Source: Hellea sp.
GTDB lineage: Bacteria > Pseudomonadota > Alphaproteobacteria > Caulobacterales > Maricaulaceae
Assembly: GCA_028224375.1 (NCBI GenBank)
Contig: JAOIVW010000001.1
Location: 62,001-126,000, forward strand
Length of the DNA stretch: 64,000 bases
Reading direction: 5' to 3'
Shown here: positions 47,143-55,739 of the stretch, one piece after another
Layout: the number at the start of each line of letters is the position of its first letter
Position numbering within the stretch: position 1 is the stretch's first letter
Notes under the pieces: generated by a model
What the model was told of the DNA's origin: nothing
The model's input: the letters and a program-made list of their open reading frames with translations, nothing else
Databases searched by the model: none
Program-made: the position numbers and the translations under genes

Positions 47143-48375
47143 TCAACGGCGTTTCTGCCCGCCATTTTTTTTGTAACCGCCTTTCTGGAAGCCGGTTTTC
47201 GCCGTGCTGGGCCTAGTTGATTTAGAGGATTGGTAGTTGCTTTTTGGCTTGGGCGCAGTCTCCTTCTTTTCGGGTTTCCCGTAATCACGGCGTAATCTTT
47301 GCCCGAGCCGCGTGAGCATTTCATAATTAATCGTTCCGATTTCTGAGGCTTCATTTTCAAGCTGATCGCCGCGAAAAACAACTACGCCGCCAACCTCTTT
47401 ATGCATATGAACATCCGTAATATCGACCATGGTGATATCCATAGAGACACGGCCAACGATTGGCACCGCTTCGTCATGGAGGGTAGCATAACCTTTATTG
47501 GACGATAGAACGGGAATGCCGTCTGCATATCCTGCGCCCAAAACAGCAATTTGCATATCGCGCGGCGCTGTGTAGCTGGCATTATATCCAAGCGTGTCGC
47601 CTTTATTAATGTTACGAATTTGAAGGATGGGCGCGAGCAAGGTGACGACTGTTTTTATGTCCTCCTGCTCTGGTTTCGTTGTCGCGTAACCGCCGTAAAG
47701 GCCAATACCTGGCCGCACCATTTGAAATTGATAGGGCTTGCCCAGATATGTTCCGGCGGTGTTGGCGAGGCTAAGCGGCGTCATGGGCAGCTGCGCTGCA
47801 GCGCGTTTGAATTTAGAAAGCTGCTTGGCGTTGAGCGGATGTTCACTATCCGGCGCGCAAGCGAGGTGGCTCATAACCCATTCGGGATTTAGCGCATTCC
47901 AGAGCTTTTTATCGCGCGCAAATTCTTTGAACTCTTCCTCACTAAACCCAAGGCGGTTCATGCCTGTATCAATATGGATGGCCGTATAAGGCGGTTCATT
48001 CACGCTACCCGAGACCTGCGCCCAAAAACGGGCTTGCTCCAGCGAGTTGATAACGGGTTTTAGCTTTGCGCCGAGCAATACACCTTTGTCGCGAGGCGAG
48101 GGGCCATTGAGAACATAGATAGCAGAGTTTGGCCCTACGCTATCTCGCAGAATTTTACCTTCTCCTGCTGTCGCCACGAAAAAGATCCGGCAACCTGCAC
48201 CGTAAAGAGCTCGGCTAATTTGTGCTGCCCCAAGTCCGTAAGCATCAGCCTTTACGCAGGCACCAATCTTAGCGGTTCCGACACGCGCCTTTATAGCCTC
48301 ATAATTGTAACGCAAATTATCAAGATTAACCCGCAGGGTGGGTCGGGTTGAGTAGCTAATGGGCGGGTGGCTCAT
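47143..48375 (-). CDS. alr: Alanine racemase with basic C-terminal tail, 410 aa
   Basis: PLP enzyme making D-Ala for peptidoglycan. PLP lysine in CVKADAYGLGA (K42), catalytic Tyr in GYNASYTAP, and the block PIVGRVSMDITMVDIT. Residues about 365-410 form a Lys/Ser/Gly-rich extension ending in a run of basic residues (GGYKKNGGQKRR), absent from standard Alr; it may bind nucleic acid or polyanions. Lies downstream of dnaB and an SDR gene, as often in alphaproteobacteria (dnaB-alr). Confidence 0.94.
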   Translation of the reverse strand: MSHPPISYSTRPTLRVNLDNLRYNYEAIKARVGTAKIGACVKADAYGLGAAQISRALYGAGCRIFFVATAGEGKILRDSVGPNSAIYVLNGPSPRDKGVLLGAKLKPVINSLEQARFWAQVSGSVNEPPYTAIHIDTGMNRLGFSEEEFKEFARDKKLWNALNPEWVMSHLACAPDSEHPLNAKQLSKFKRAAAQLPMTPLSLANTAGTYLGKPYQFQMVRPGIGLYGGYATTKPEQEDIKTVVTLLAPILQIRNINKGDTLGYNASYTAPRDMQIAVLGAGYADGIPVLSSNKGYATLHDEAVPIVGRVSMDITMVDITDVHMHKEVGGVVVFRGDQLENEASEIGTINYEMLTRLGQRLRRDYGKPEKKETAPKPKSNYQSSKSTRPSTAKTGFQKGGYKKNGGQKRR

Positions 48376-48444
48376 GAAAGCGGGATTAGACTAAGCCTAT
48401 GGCGAAAGAAAGACCAGATTGTGTCTAGCGGCTATAATCTTTAT

Positions 48445-49164
48445 TTACCGCACATAACTTGCGCCGTTAACATCAAATGTTGCGCCGACAGCGGATGGGC
48501 AAGCGTCGGAGAGTAGAAATGCGACAAGGTTAGCAACTTCCTCTGGTAGGGCTACGCGGCCTAAGGGAATGTCAGCGACGGCTTTCTTGCGGTTTTCAAT
48601 ATCTTGCGGAGCCATACGCGTTTCTACCCAGCCAGGCGCGATGCCATAAAGATGTATATTCTCGCCTGATAAAGCTCTCGCCCATGTTTTTGTCATCGCA
48701 AGAATTGCGCCTTTGGATGCTGCATAGGCCGCGTGATCAATCCCGTCGCCACGATGGCCAGCGCGACTGGCGATGTTCACAATTCGTCCGCCATTTGTGT
48801 CTCTGTAATGGGCGATAGCTGCGCGGCAAATATCAGCAGGTGCTTGGACATTAACGGCCATGGTTTTTGTCCAGCCTTCATTCCAATCTGCACCTGATAA
48901 GGTAGATGGTATATATATGCCTGCATTATTCACTACAGCGTCGATATGATCTACGGTCTTAAGAGCAGCTTTGAAAAGCCGCTCCCCTGCGCCAGCTAAG
49001 CTTAAATCTTCATAGAGAAACGAATCATCTGTATTGACGCTTGGACGGCTTGCATGAGCGATGACCTTAGCGCCTTGTTTTTCGCAGACCGATTTGATGG
49101 CTGCGCCAATTCCACGTGATGCACCCGTGACGAGGATATTTTTGTTAATGATTTCGCTCATCAA
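48445..49164 (-). CDS. Short-chain dehydrogenase/reductase, 239 aa
   Basis: Classical SDR: cofactor motif TGASRGIGAA (residues 14-23), NNAGIY, catalytic Ser in NIASRAGHRG and YAASKGAIL with Tyr and Lys, and the PGWVETRM block. FabG-like but not beside fatty-acid genes, so the substrate is open. Inserted between dnaB and alr on the same strand. Confidence 0.9.
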   Translation of the reverse strand: MMSEIINKNILVTGASRGIGAAIKSVCEKQGAKVIAHASRPSVNTDDSFLYEDLSLAGAGERLFKAALKTVDHIDAVVNNAGIYIPSTLSGADWNEGWTKTMAVNVQAPADICRAAIAHYRDTNGGRIVNIASRAGHRGDGIDHAAYAASKGAILAMTKTWARALSGENIHLYGIAPGWVETRMAPQDIENRKKAVADIPLGRVALPEEVANLVAFLLSDACPSAVGATFDVNGASYVR

Positions 49165-49179
49165 TTTAGAAGTATAACC

Positions 49180-50667
49180 TTAATGATCGCCGCCAAAACG
49201 GTCATCTTGAGCGAGATTGCCAAATTTAGTCAGGTCAGGGTTAAAGGAGAGTTTGACCGTGCCGATGGGGCCGTGACGTTGCTTGCCAATAATAACTTCG
49301 GCTTTGCCGTGAAGCAGTTCCATTTCCTCTTGCCATTTCAGATGTTCTTCCGTGCCTTCGGAGGGCTCAGAGCGCGCGACATAATATTCTTCGCGGTAGA
49401 CAAACATCACCACGTCCGCATCCTGTTCTATTGAGCCAGATTCGCGAAGGTCAGAGAGCTGCGGGCGTTTATCATCGCGCTGTTCGACCTGCCGTGAGAG
49501 CTGGGCGAGGGCTAGAACGGGGATGTCGAGTTCTTTGGCGAGGGCTTTTAGGCCCTGCGTAATCATTGAGACTTCCTGCACGCGGTTGGTGCTGGAATTC
49601 ATGCCAGCGCCGCCTGTCAAAAGCTGCAAATAGTCCACCACAATCATGTCGAGGCCTACCATGCGTTTTAAACGGCGAGCTCTTGCTGACAGAGCTCCGA
49701 TAGAGATACCGCCAGTATCGTCAATGTGCAAAGGAAGGCGAGAAATTTCTTCTGCGCTATCGCGGATATGTTCATATTGCTCTGCCGTGATATCGCCGCG
49801 GCGAATTTTATGGGAGGGAACTTGTGAGTGTTCAGCGAGCAAACGTGTCGCGAGCTGTTCAGAGCTCATCTCAAGAGAGAAAAAGCCAACCACGCCGCCT
49901 TCGGTCGTTTTCTCAATGCCATTATCATCTTTTTCGCGTTTGAATTTTTTGGCTATGTTAAAGGCAATATTCGTCGCCAATGAGGTTTTACCCATAGAAG
50001 GACGGCCCGCCAAAATAACAAGGTCAGAGCGGTGCATGCCGCCTAATTGCCTGTCAAGATCCACAAGTCCAGTTGAGGTGCCTGATAGATGACCATCCCG
50101 CGAGTAGGCGGCAGAGGCCATCTCAATGGATTTTATAAGGGCGTTTTCAAAGCTTACAAAGCCGGATTGCGTTCCGCCTAATTCGGCCAAGTTATAAAGT
50201 TGGCTTTCGGCCTTTGTGATTTGGGTCTGAGCATTAGCTTCACTGTCAGGGTCAGTGGCTTCGGCTTTAATATCGTCACCCAAACGGATAAGTTCTCGCC
50301 GCATTGCCATATCAAATATCAATTTGGCATATTCCGGGGCTGTTGACCCGGGCGGAGCATTATCCAGTAAGAGCGCTAAATATTCCACGCCGCCAATATC
50401 GACGAGCGTTTCATCTTGTGAAAATCTGTTTTTGAGGACAATCGCGTCGGCAAGATTACCGCGCTCAATCAAAATGGCGATTGAGTCGTAAATACGAATA
50501 TGTATGGGATTGTAAAAATGCTTGGCCTGAACAATGCCTGAGACACGGTGATAAACCTCATTATCATAGAGCAATGCGCCGATAAGGGCCTGCTCAGCCT
50601 CCTGACTCTGAGGTGTCGAGTCTAGTTCGGACGCAATGCCCGAGTCGTTGTCTGCGATAAATGCCAT
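49180..50667 (-). CDS. dnaB: Replicative DNA helicase DnaB, 495 aa
   Basis: Hexameric replication-fork helicase. N-terminal domain (residues 15-110, LIGALLYDNEVYHRV), Walker A AGRPSMGKTSLATNI, Walker B MIVVDYLQLL, and arginine finger/C-terminal motifs QLSRQVEQR and DLRESGSIEQDADVV. Full length. The loader DciA is also encoded in this window. The 199-base gap upstream holds a GC-rich hairpin. Confidence 0.96.
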   Translation of the reverse strand: MAFIADNDSGIASELDSTPQSQEAEQALIGALLYDNEVYHRVSGIVQAKHFYNPIHIRIYDSIAILIERGNLADAIVLKNRFSQDETLVDIGGVEYLALLLDNAPPGSTAPEYAKLIFDMAMRRELIRLGDDIKAEATDPDSEANAQTQITKAESQLYNLAELGGTQSGFVSFENALIKSIEMASAAYSRDGHLSGTSTGLVDLDRQLGGMHRSDLVILAGRPSMGKTSLATNIAFNIAKKFKREKDDNGIEKTTEGGVVGFFSLEMSSEQLATRLLAEHSQVPSHKIRRGDITAEQYEHIRDSAEEISRLPLHIDDTGGISIGALSARARRLKRMVGLDMIVVDYLQLLTGGAGMNSSTNRVQEVSMITQGLKALAKELDIPVLALAQLSRQVEQRDDKRPQLSDLRESGSIEQDADVVMFVYREEYYVARSEPSEGTEEHLKWQEEMELLHGKAEVIIGKQRHGPIGTVKLSFNPDLTKFGNLAQDDRFGGDH

Positions 50668-50784
50668 GGGCTCATATAGGCTAAGATGGGTGAGACTGAA
50701 AGCGCTAAAGGTCTTATGTGAAGTCCAGACAAGCCAAAAGATTTATATCCCCAAATAATCCCGTGGATAATGGGGATAAGTTTT

Positions 50785-50820
50785 GGCAGACGCGCAGCTG
50801 GGGGAGGTTGCGCGTCTGCC
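50785..50820. terminator. Long GC-rich hairpin between dnaB and the next gene
   Basis: GGCAGACGCGCA pairs perfectly with TGCGCGTCTGCC around twelve bases. It follows the stop of the 50867-51526 gene on the minus strand; no T-run, so termination is inferred from stem strength only. Confidence 0.5.
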
Positions 50821-50866
50821 ATTTCAAGCCGAAGTTTTGAGAGGAGAGTTCGGCTTTGTGTTAGGT

Positions 50867-51526
50867 TTAAGTCTCAGTAAGAGAGCTCACGAGCTGTCCG
50901 ACATTGTCTGCAAGTTCGCCGATATTATACTCAACGTTCTCAGCTGTTGCCGCGCCAAGCACTTCACCTGTGTAAGCATTTACGAGTAAAGCTTTCGCTT
51001 TGGCCTTTTGCCAGCTGTCACACCCCGCATGTACTGTCAGGCCTGTCTCGCGTAGCGCTTTGCCGCCAAAACTCGCCCAAGAGGCATCTGGACCGACGCC
51101 GTAAATCAAGACATGGGAGTAACCCTTAGACGCCGCCGTAATCCGAACTTCATCAATTTTATTATCAGTGTCTTGTCCCGGATAAGCAATTTCAGGAATG
51201 TATTTGATATAGTCACCGGCACTCATAAGTTCGATATTATTGGCTGTACGCTTGTTGAGCATTTTCCAATCAACCTCTTCACCATAAGGCGTTGGGATAA
51301 GACGGCCGCCATCCAAACGCGCAACAGCGATTTTAGCGGTGCTGTCCAAGGCGGGTTGCTTTATGTCTGATTGCGATAAAACTGGCCCGTCAAAGAGTTC
51401 GATGGATGTGCCCGGTACATAGAGTGGGTTGATAATCTCCAGCGCGGCAGCACTATTGGTAAAGCCTGTGATTAAAGCGGCGATTGCAGCGGTTTTGAAA
51501 AGTTTTGTCATTTTTAAGTTGGTCAT
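50867..51526 (-). CDS. Exported envelope protein, paralogue of 51710-52477
   Basis: Signal peptide TAAIAALITGFTNSAAA (cut near residue 28). The body has KIAVARLDGGRLIPTPYGEE, EVRITAASKGYSHVLIYGVG and AKALLVNAYTGEVLGAATAE. The same order of blocks (ARIERGNLISIP, DYVLIYEV, ATAMLIDVRNGYPYGTATAF) occurs in the lipoprotein upstream, so they are paralogues. No family is recognised. GGAGGG precedes the ATG at a good distance. Confidence 0.65.
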   Translation of the reverse strand: MTNLKMTKLFKTAAIAALITGFTNSAAALEIINPLYVPGTSIELFDGPVLSQSDIKQPALDSTAKIAVARLDGGRLIPTPYGEEVDWKMLNKRTANNIELMSAGDYIKYIPEIAYPGQDTDNKIDEVRITAASKGYSHVLIYGVGPDASWASFGGKALRETGLTVHAGCDSWQKAKAKALLVNAYTGEVLGAATAENVEYNIGELADNVGQLVSSLTET

Positions 51527-51648
51527 GGGTTCAGCCCTCCTTGAGCCTGTGTTGTGTTGATGAGACTTTTATGACGCGCGATAAGGGCGGGGATTTGCTG
51601 GCTCTGTGATAATTTCAAGGCAATGTTTTGGTAATGTGGCGCAAAAAA

Positions 51649-51680
51649 GCCGAAAGCCGCCAATTAAGGCAGCTTTCGGC
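51649..51680 (-). terminator. Intrinsic terminator of the 51710 lipoprotein gene
   Basis: GCCGAAAGC pairs with GCTTTCGGC; on the minus strand the stem is followed by TTTTTT, a classical rho-independent terminator. It separates the two paralogous genes. Confidence 0.85.
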
Positions 51681-51709
51681 CATCAGGCTGAATGCTAAGT
51701 AAATGCTAG

Positions 51710-52477
51710 CTAATATTCCGCGAATTTCTCTGTAGCGATATCTCTAAGCTCGAACATAAAGTCTTCGACATCGCTTGTTAAGTTTTCAACGGCTATGACG
51801 CGGGCTTTGTCTTTTAATTTGGCTTTACGTCCGCTTGAGCCGACGACCGTCGTAACAGCTTTACGCTCTGCAAATGCCGTTGCGGTTCCGTAAGGGTAAC
51901 CATTGCGCACATCAATCAACATAGCTGTGGCGGTGCTGTCTACCTTCATATTGCGAGATGGCAGAACGAAAAGTCCCAATATAGAAAGATCTGCAATTTG
52001 TAGCGCGTTGCGGTTTGAATCGGTTGTATCTGAGACTTCATATATAAGGACATAATCTAAATGCTGCCGTGCACTCCCGCGGCGGACATTATCTACGACA
52101 GCCCGGGCTTTGGGTGTTCCTTTTTCAACCTTGCTCACCATAGACGCAATGAGCGGCGAAACAGGAACAAACTCTCCGAATGACGGCCCCAAGCGGCGAT
52201 GTAGTGTCGCCCAAGCCTCACTCTCATCTTGTGGTATTGAGATAAGATTGCCGCGTTCAATACGGGCCAAACCGATGCGGGCCGGGAATTGTAAGTCAGG
52301 CTCTATCGCAGCAATAGTACGAATATCGGATTCGATGGACCCTGAAGACGATGCGGACAATACGGCACTATTATCATATCGCGCCAAGTAATCTTGGCCG
52401 GATGTGTATTGTGTGGTCGACGCGCAGGCACATAGCGAAAGCGCGCTAATGCTTAAAATAAGGTGTTTGAGTGTCAT
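51710..52477 (-). CDS. Lipoprotein, paralogue of 50867-51526
   Basis: Lipobox LCACAS (Cys about 17-19). Body contains IGLARIERGNLISIPQDESE, LDYVLIYEVSDT and MLIDVRNGYPYGTATAF in the same order as in the downstream exported protein. The internal helix LQIADLSILGLFVLPSRNM is moderately hydrophobic. Probably surface or periplasmic; unknown role. A long upstream gap (52478-52631) separates it from the divergent transpeptidase gene. Confidence 0.65.
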   Translation of the reverse strand: MTLKHLILSISALSLCACASTTQYTSGQDYLARYDNSAVLSASSSGSIESDIRTIAAIEPDLQFPARIGLARIERGNLISIPQDESEAWATLHRRLGPSFGEFVPVSPLIASMVSKVEKGTPKARAVVDNVRRGSARQHLDYVLIYEVSDTTDSNRNALQIADLSILGLFVLPSRNMKVDSTATAMLIDVRNGYPYGTATAFAERKAVTTVVGSSGRKAKLKDKARVIAVENLTSDVEDFMFELRDIATEKFAEY

Positions 52478-52631
52478 ATTGTTCTCCCGTTAAAGTAATA
52501 TGTCAGCGGTGGGAGATAATCAGGGCGGTGATTTGCCCAAGATAAGGCGATATCATGGCAAGCTTTCTAAATCTGCCTGAACTTCGCGCATATATAAAAA
52601 CGCGTCTTTATTTGGCCGTATATTTTTAGTT

Positions 52632-53381
52632 ATGAAAGATATGTTCAAAGTTTTTCAATCGCTTCTCATTTTGCTTATCTTTTGCGGGGCACAGACAAGC
52701 TCTGCAAAAATGCCAGAAACAAAACGTAGCAAAGAGGCTGAAGCTCGTTTTACAGCACCGCTACAGAATGCCTTAACCAAGAAGGGCTTAAACCTCGGTG
52801 ATCCTGTCTTTTTGCGTGTCACCAAAACACAAAACCCAAAGGACACACGCGGGAAACTTGAAGCCTTTGTTAAAAATAATGAAGGGGACTTCGTGCTTTT
52901 TAAGACATGGGATATCTGCACCTATTCTGGAAAGCTCGGCCCGAAACTTAAGCAAGGCGATGGTCAGTCACCTGAAGGGTTTTACTTTGTAAAGCCTGCG
53001 CAGATGAACCCGTATTCAAGTTATCATCTTAGCTTCAATCTTGGTTACCCGAATGCTTATGACCGCGCTTATAACCGAACCGGCGACTTCTTGATGGTGC
53101 ATGGCGATTGTGTCTCTATCGGGTGTTATGCCATGACGGATAAGGGGATTGAAGAAATCTATACGCTGATGGGCGCGGCTTTTAAAAGCGGGCAGCCCTT
53201 TGTGCGCGTTCATGCTTTTCCTTTTCCGATGACGGATGAAAACCTCCGCACGAATAAAGACAATCCTAATGCCGCATTTTGGAAAAATCTGAAAACGGGT
53301 TGGGATTGGTTCGAGGAGAAGTCCCGCCCGCCTAATGTAAATGTCGCGCAAAAGCGCTATGTTTTCAGCGCGGCGCGGTAA
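52632..53381 (+). CDS. YafK-type L,D-transpeptidase family protein, 249 aa
   Basis: Signal peptide (residues 1-25), then YkuD-type domain of the YafK/DpaA group. The catalytic motif is VHGDCVSIGCYAMTD (His, Ser-x-Gly-Cys). The residue after GC is Tyr-Ala instead of the usual Arg, a difference worth noting. Preceding strand is GQSPEGFYFVKPAQMNP. These enzymes alter peptidoglycan crosslinks or release Lpp. Upstream of ruvC, no overlap. Confidence 0.88.
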   Translation: MKDMFKVFQSLLILLIFCGAQTSSAKMPETKRSKEAEARFTAPLQNALTKKGLNLGDPVFLRVTKTQNPKDTRGKLEAFVKNNEGDFVLFKTWDICTYSGKLGPKLKQGDGQSPEGFYFVKPAQMNPYSSYHLSFNLGYPNAYDRAYNRTGDFLMVHGDCVSIGCYAMTDKGIEEIYTLMGAAFKSGQPFVRVHAFPFPMTDENLRTNKDNPNAAFWKNLKTGWDWFEEKSRPPNVNVAQKRYVFSAAR

Positions 53382-53439
53382 GGTTTTGTTAACGCAATAA
53401 TCCTTGGCAGATGACAAATGTTCCCCTAGTGTTCTCATT

Positions 53440-53946
53440 ATGGAATCTATACGGATCATCGGGCTAGACCCTTCGCTTGTCGCTTGCGGTTGGGGCGTGG
53501 TGGAAGCGCAAGGGCTTAAAATCCGTCATGTGGCCCACGGCGTGATTAAGCCTAACCCCAAGATGGAATTACATTTGCGTCTAAGAGAGCTATTCGAAAC
53601 TATCACCGATGTTATCCGCCTGCATGACCCATCCGAGGCTGCTGTCGAAGAGGCCTTTATGAAGAATAATGCCGCCAGCGCGATTAAACTCGGTCATGCA
53701 AGGGCTGCCTGCTTGCTCGCTGGTAGTCTGGCGGGGTTGGGCGTTGGCGAATATTCTCCGCGTTCGGTCAAGAAATCTGTCGTCGGCACCGGCGCGGCGG
53801 ATAAAGCCCAAGTCGCCCATATGATGAATGTCCTCATGCCAGGTTGCGGCGTCAAAGCAGGCGACGCGGCAGACGCCCTCGCCATTGCGATTTGTCATGC
53901 GCATAGGGTGAAGGCGGCGGGCGCATTGTTTCGGAGGGTTGGATGA
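53440..53946 (+). CDS. ruvC: Holliday junction resolvase RuvC
   Basis: Catalytic acids are D10 (IIGLDPSL), E70/E71 (AAVEEAF), and D142/D145 (GDAADALAIA). Length 168 is normal. The stop overlaps the start of the next gene as ATGA, so a lipoprotein gene follows in the operon before ruvA. A GTAA-N7-TTAA sequence, one mismatch from a CtrA box, lies at 53378-53392. Confidence 0.95.
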   Translation: MESIRIIGLDPSLVACGWGVVEAQGLKIRHVAHGVIKPNPKMELHLRLRELFETITDVIRLHDPSEAAVEEAFMKNNAASAIKLGHARAACLLAGSLAGLGVGEYSPRSVKKSVVGTGAADKAQVAHMMNVLMPGCGVKAGDAADALAIAICHAHRVKAAGALFRRVG

Positions 53947-54899
53947 AAGTTTTTTCCAAAGGAATATTATGTATAACGCTCGCCTTAACAGCTTGCTCTC
54001 AGAGTCATCCTAAAAGTTCTCAAGCTTTGAGTCTTAAGGACTGTCCCGAGATTCAAAATCTAGAGCCGTTGTTTGAGGCTGAGACGCCTCGCGTCATCAT
54101 TGTTGGCGAGTCTCATGGAATGCAGGAACCGCCTGCTTTGGTAGAAGCGCTTTTATGCCATAGTCTAGCGCGCGGGTTCAAAACTAATCTGGCATTGGAG
54201 GTTTCAGATGATGCGGGTCTCTACATGTCTTACTTAGACACTGAAGGTCGAGATGATGATAAGTTAGCGTTATTTGATGACTGGGCATGGAAATCAGAAT
54301 TTACGGATGGTAGGTCCAGTGAAGCCATGCTTAGCCTCATCGATAAGGCGCGATCTTATATGACCGCGGGTCAAGATCTTAGTTTTACGGCTTTCAAAGC
54401 AGACGATCTTAATCAGGAAAATTTCGATGATCGCAATTCTTACACACAAGCCTATGAAAAGAAAATGGCCGAAAATATTCTGGTCAGCTCCCAATCAGCA
54501 CAAAAGACCATCGCTCTGGTTGGAAATCTTCACGCGAGACGTGACAGGAGGGAAAGAGGCACGTCTTCTTATGATCTAATGGCAAAGCATATGCCCGCTC
54601 CCTATACATCAAGTTTTTTTATCGTCCATAAAGGTGGTACAGCTTGGAACTGTCGAAGTGGTAAGCCAGAAGATTGTAAGCAATATAAGTCTGGTGCTTA
54701 TGTAGGTGCCGACAGTGACTTGGCCAAATCAGAAATTCTACAAATAATGTACAACGAAGATGAGGCTGAAATTGCGCCTTTCATTGGGCGCCAATATCAA
54801 AAAGATTGGTATGATGGCGTTATCTATGTCGGGGATGTCACGGCTTCGCCGCCAGCAAATCGAGATGGCCGCGTGCCTTATGTTGAGGATGAAAAATGA
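53943..54899 (+). CDS. ChaN/EreA-like lipoprotein inside the ruv operon, 318 aa
   Basis: Lipobox LTAC (Cys18). The motifs VIIVGESHGMQEPPALVEAL near residue 50 and IALVGNLHARRDRR near residue 193 are those of the EreA/ChaN/TIKI superfamily of metal-binding and hydrolytic proteins (heme-uptake ChaN, erythromycin esterase). Both junctions are ATGA overlaps: with ruvC (stop at 53944) and with ruvA (start at 54896). That makes it translationally coupled to the Holliday-junction genes, though it is secreted. Function unknown. Confidence 0.8.
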   Translation: MKVFSKGILCITLALTACSQSHPKSSQALSLKDCPEIQNLEPLFEAETPRVIIVGESHGMQEPPALVEALLCHSLARGFKTNLALEVSDDAGLYMSYLDTEGRDDDKLALFDDWAWKSEFTDGRSSEAMLSLIDKARSYMTAGQDLSFTAFKADDLNQENFDDRNSYTQAYEKKMAENILVSSQSAQKTIALVGNLHARRDRRERGTSSYDLMAKHMPAPYTSSFFIVHKGGTAWNCRSGKPEDCKQYKSGAYVGADSDLAKSEILQIMYNEDEAEIAPFIGRQYQKDWYDGVIYVGDVTASPPANRDGRVPYVEDEK

Positions 54900-55534
54900 T
54901 AGGCATGTTAACAGGCACGTGCCTCATGGCGGGGACGGGTGAGGCGATTGTCGATGTGAATGGCGTGGGCTATTTGCTGACCTGCGGATCCCGTACGCTC
55001 GGAAATTTTGGCGTTGGCGAAACGGTTTGCTTGCATGTCGAAACCCATGTGCGGGAACAAGCGATTACGCTTTATGGATTTCATAGTGAGGAAGAACGCG
55101 CTTGGTTCGTCCGTTTGCAATCCGTTCAGGGCGTTGGGCCGAAAGCGGCGCTGGCTATTTTAGATATTATGACGCCAGGGCAAATCTTATCCGCCGCGAG
55201 CCTCGAAGATAAAACCGCTTTTGCGCGCGCTAAGGGTATTGGGCCGAAATCAGCGGGACGTATCGCGGTTGAGCTTTCGGGAAAGCCTGCGCCGGCAGGA
55301 CGTGGGTTTCAGTCGGTCTTTACCAAGCCCAGCGGCGGAACACCCTCAGCGGCTGAGCGGAGTGAAGGCCTGTCAGATATGCGCCTGCGTAATGACGCTG
55401 TTTCCGCGCTTGAGAATTTGGGCATTGGTCAATCCGATGCCTTGCGGGCCGTGGCCTCCGCCTATAACACTTTCCCGGAAGACCCGCCGCTTGATGATTT
55501 AATTAAGGTGGCCCTTAAGGAATTGAGTAATTAG
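54896..55534 (+). CDS. ruvA: Holliday junction branch-migration protein RuvA
   Basis: Binds the four-way junction as a tetramer. N-terminal OB domain (MIGMLTGTCL, GVGYLLTCGSRT), HhH repeats SVQGVGPKAALAIL and KGIGPKSAGRIAVELSGK, and the C-terminal domain III (residues 165-212) that contacts RuvB. Start overlaps the lipoprotein stop. A palindromic element lies between its stop and ruvB. Confidence 0.95.
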   Translation: MIGMLTGTCLMAGTGEAIVDVNGVGYLLTCGSRTLGNFGVGETVCLHVETHVREQAITLYGFHSEEERAWFVRLQSVQGVGPKAALAILDIMTPGQILSAASLEDKTAFARAKGIGPKSAGRIAVELSGKPAPAGRGFQSVFTKPSGGTPSAAERSEGLSDMRLRNDAVSALENLGIGQSDALRAVASAYNTFPEDPPLDDLIKVALKELSN

Positions 55535-55576
55535 GAGCCGAGTAAGAAGTGATTGAAGCTTTGCGCATAGAACTTT

Positions 55577-55725
55577 CTTCTCCCCATTTATGGGGGGAAG
55601 TGGCCGTAGCCGTCAGGCGAAGGTCGATGGGGGGGAGTTTCGTATCTTGCCAAAACATCGTTCATAAACGTAACAGCCCCCCATCCCCCACTGCGTGGGT
55701 ACTTCCCCCCATAAATGGGGAGAAG
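55577..55725. repeat. 149-bp MITE-like element between ruvA and ruvB
   Basis: Perfect 24-bp terminal inverted repeats, left at 55577-55600 (CTTCTCCCCATTTATG to AAG) and right at 55702-55725. Each terminus is itself a hairpin (CCCCAT/ATGGGG). Inner arms carry GATGGGGGGG and CCCCCCATCCCCC. No transposase. It ends 14 bases before the ruvB start. Its six-frame translations give repeat-type peptides, not a gene. Confidence 0.85.
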
Positions 55726-55739
55726 AGTTGGCTCTCTAC

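Noticed and set aside
53378-53392. GTAA-N7-TTAA upstream of ruvC as a CtrA box
   Set aside because: One mismatch at a key T and no second box or GANTC nearby; chance occurrence is likely in AT-containing gaps, so it is noted only in the ruvC entry.
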